From contig JBHIDJ010000124.1 of the NCBI GenBank assembly GCA_046760105.1, forward strand, positions 1 through 8,277: a DNA stretch of 8,277 bases. Reading direction: 5' to 3'. The notes under the pieces are model-generated. The model did no database searches and was not told where the DNA came from. It saw nothing but the letters and a program-made list of their open reading frames with translations. The DNA is from JBHIDJ01 sp046760105. Lineage in GTDB: Bacteria > Pseudomonadota > Gammaproteobacteria > Acidiferrobacterales > SPGG2. The position numbers were made by a program, and so were the translations under genes. Positions 7,003-8,277 of this stretch are shown piece by piece (position 1 is the stretch's first letter; every line of letters begins with the position of its first letter).

Positions 7003-7035
7003 ACCGGTCGTAAGCCGGTGGCGACGGCTCGTCGC
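7003..7035. other. Two adjacent hairpins in the divergent intergenic region
   Basis: ACCGG 7003-7007 pairs with CCGGT 7015-7019 around TCGTAAG. One base later GCGACG 7021-7026 pairs perfectly with CGTCGC 7030-7035 around GCT. No T-tract follows on either strand, so a Rho-independent terminator is unlikely. They could belong to a leader or small RNA. Confidence 0.35.
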
Positions 7036-7364
7036 TTAGGTCTTGCGCCCGCGACCACCCGATTGCAAAATGGCTATTCGCCTCGGCGATTGAAATTGAC
7101 CTAATAATATTGCGGGAACAATGATATCGATTCACTGTCAAATTAGATAAGTCATTATGTGTAGTTCACTATGTTGTTGTGGTTTGTTGTGTTAGAGGCA
7201 ATCTTGTCACAAGGATTGCTGTGCTGTTCCTTCTGTCACACTTCATGCCAATGACACTCCGCTAGTCGAGTGGGAGCTATTAAGTTCCCGCAACAGCGGA
7301 CGACCCTACCGGATGTAAGGGCGTTCTCGGGGTAACCGGGACACCATCCCCCCGCGGCCTAGCT

Positions 7365-7391
7365 GTAAGTCATCGGTAAGCCAGCAGTAAG
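7365..7391. promoter_or_regulatory. Three GTAAG boxes at 11-bp spacing
   Basis: GTAAG occurs at 7365-7369, 7376-7380 and 7387-7391, each 11 bp apart, about one helical turn, so all three face the same side of the DNA. A further copy is at 7315-7319. They sit 54-80 bp before the beta-barrel gene and may be a multimeric regulator site or a leader repeat. Confidence 0.3.
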
Positions 7392-7433
7392 TGCCCGCCT
7401 GCCAATATGGCACCCACGCGCATAGTCACTCGC

Positions 7434-7440
7434 GGAGGTG
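7434..7440 (+). promoter_or_regulatory. Ribosome-binding site of the outer-membrane protein gene
   Basis: GGAGGTG lies 4 nt before the ATG at 7445. It is the strongest Shine-Dalgarno in the window, fixes the start just ahead of a signal peptide, and suggests high expression, which is usual for a porin-like protein. Confidence 0.7.
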
Positions 7441-7444
7441 ACAA

Positions 7445-8277
7445 ATGCGATATACACAGATGTTCAAGTGTGCATTCCTCTCGGGAACGATCACGATAGC
7501 ATGTGCTGTTTTTATCTTTGCCGCGGACGTTCAAGCAGCCCGCACTCCTTCCGCGCGGTCAGCTGTGTTTCCTTCTGCCCAAGATCCGGTAACGTTGCTG
7601 ACACGTGACTTCGTCTTCCTGACCAAAGGAAGCACGCTGGGCATGGGGACAGAGGTTGCTACGCATCTAACACGAAAGCTGAATCTGCGCTTCGGATTTG
7701 ATCAATTTCAAGACATCGATCGACGCACAGAGGAAAGTGTCAACTACAAGCTTGACCTGAAACTCCGATCGACATCGTTCTTATTTGACTGGCATCCCTT
7801 CGGCGGGTCGTTTCGTACCACAATGGGCATGTTGATCAATGGAAGTAGGCTTCGGGCAACTGCGGTGCCCACAGGGACAGCTAACATAGACCCTAGCGAT
7901 CCGTCGGATCTAGAATTAGCCGCACTTCTGTTTGCTGGTGGTCAGACGACCCCGAGCGCCACCACCCTCAACGCCAGTGAGCTAGTTACCGCCAAAGGCA
8001 AGGTCAGCTTTCGTACGATCGCCCCCTATATAGGCTTTGGCTGGGGGAACGCAACCCGCAACGGCGGGCGCTTATCTTACACTGTCGATATCGGTCTTGC
8101 TTTCTATGGCTCGCCCGACGTTGACCTGGAGCTTGATGGAATGCTCGCCGACCTTGTCCGTGAAGAGGCTGGTGATGAGCTTTCGGCTTTTCTGGTGAGT
8201 GAAGAGAAGCAGCTGGAGCGAAAGCTTAAAGGCTACGATGTCTTTCCGGTGCTCTCGTTTGGCTTGTCGTATCGGTT
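7445..8277 (+). CDS. Outer-membrane beta-barrel protein, 3' end at or just past the window edge
   Basis: At least 277 residues plus a partial codon. A Sec signal peptide spans about 1-31: basic start, hydrophobic core SGTITIACAVFIFAA, and cleavage after VQA. The mature part alternates hydrophobic and polar residues as in transmembrane beta-strands: STLGMGTEVATHL (63-75), LNLRFGFDQF (79-88), FLFDWHPFGGSFRTTMGML (112-130), KVSFRTIAPYIGFGWGN (186-202) and LSYTVDIGLAFYGSP (210-224). A charged, probably helical loop follows at about 232-262, then a last strand VFPVLSFGLSYR. The final two bases, TT, would complete Phe or Leu, so a terminal Phe, the usual outer-membrane assembly signal, is likely and the stop should be within a few bases. 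The GTLG, DWHPFGG and APYxGxGWGN pattern recalls an uncharacterised proteobacterial family. Function and substrate are unknown. Confidence 0.88.
   Translation, partial: MRYTQMFKCAFLSGTITIACAVFIFAADVQAARTPSARSAVFPSAQDPVTLLTRDFVFLTKGSTLGMGTEVATHLTRKLNLRFGFDQFQDIDRRTEESVNYKLDLKLRSTSFLFDWHPFGGSFRTTMGMLINGSRLRATAVPTGTANIDPSDPSDLELAALLFAGGQTTPSATTLNASELVTAKGKVSFRTIAPYIGFGWGNATRNGGRLSYTVDIGLAFYGSPDVDLELDGMLADLVREEAGDELSAFLVSEEKQLERKLKGYDVFPVLSFGLSYR

Larger units (their letters stand above)
6777..7444. other. Long divergent intergenic region (668 bp) with hairpins and short phased repeats
   Basis: I see no credible gene on either strand. Contents from left to right are a GGGCG-aaaa-CGCCC hairpin at 6880-6893, a run of eight G at 6899-6906, two adjacent hairpins at 7003-7035, and an AT-rich stretch at about 7095-7200 suited to a promoter. 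Then come two TGTCACA copies at 7205-7211 and 7234-7240, a TCTCGG/CCGGGA hairpin around GGTAA at 7325-7341, three GTAAG boxes 11 bp apart at 7365-7391, and TGCCA-ATA-TGGCA at 7400-7412. It must carry promoters and leaders for the EF-G-like gene and the beta-barrel gene. No tRNA or riboswitch class I recognise is present. Confidence 0.5.

Noticed and set aside
7400..7422. Sigma-54 promoter (TGGCAC followed by CGCA)
   Set aside because: The GG-to-GC distance and the TTGC half do not fit the consensus, and the site is too close to the start codon to be persuasive.

Overview
The window looks like chromosomal DNA from a proteobacterium, most likely a gammaproteobacterium. The reasons are a GspA/GspB (ExeA/ExeB-type) pair, an outer-membrane beta-barrel with a Sec signal peptide, an alpha/beta-hydrolase–OsmC fusion and Shine-Dalgarno-led genes of moderate GC. 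I cannot name a genus. There is no rRNA, tRNA, CRISPR array, transposase, integrase or phage gene. Every complete gene belongs to a family I recognise.

Layout. (1) 1-284, minus: 5' part of a PEBP (YbhB/YbcL-type) gene running off the left edge, with a choice between an exported and a cytosolic start. (2) 285-497: divergent non-coding region. (3) 498-1742, plus: fused alpha/beta hydrolase and OsmC-like peroxidase-type protein. (4) 1743-1989: convergent gap holding a ~195-bp element bounded by inverted arms, each made of three 8-bp units. (5) 4487 to 1990, minus: gspA then gspB, a tight two-gene unit (2 nt between stop and start) for peptidoglycan-linked assembly of a type II secretion secretin. 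(6) 4488-4730: non-coding; a 7-bp hairpin lies directly before the gspA start. (7) 6776 to 4731, minus: an EF-G-like translational GTPase of the EF-G-2 (FusA2) type. (8) 6777-7444: a 668-bp divergent non-coding region with hairpins, a G8 tract and helically phased GTAAG boxes. (9) 7445 to the right edge, plus: an outer-membrane beta-barrel protein that reaches its expected C-terminal aromatic residue just at the edge.

Functionally the genes are mostly independent. gspA and gspB clearly work together, with GspA supplying an ATPase and periplasmic peptidoglycan-binding part and GspB the periplasmic partner. The hydrolase-OsmC protein suggests peroxide or thiol stress handling. I found no convincing new multi-gene system. 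The items most worth a second look are the bounded repeat at 1790-1984, the alternative starts of the PEBP gene, the histone-like basic linker in GspB, and the long structured leader before the beta-barrel gene.
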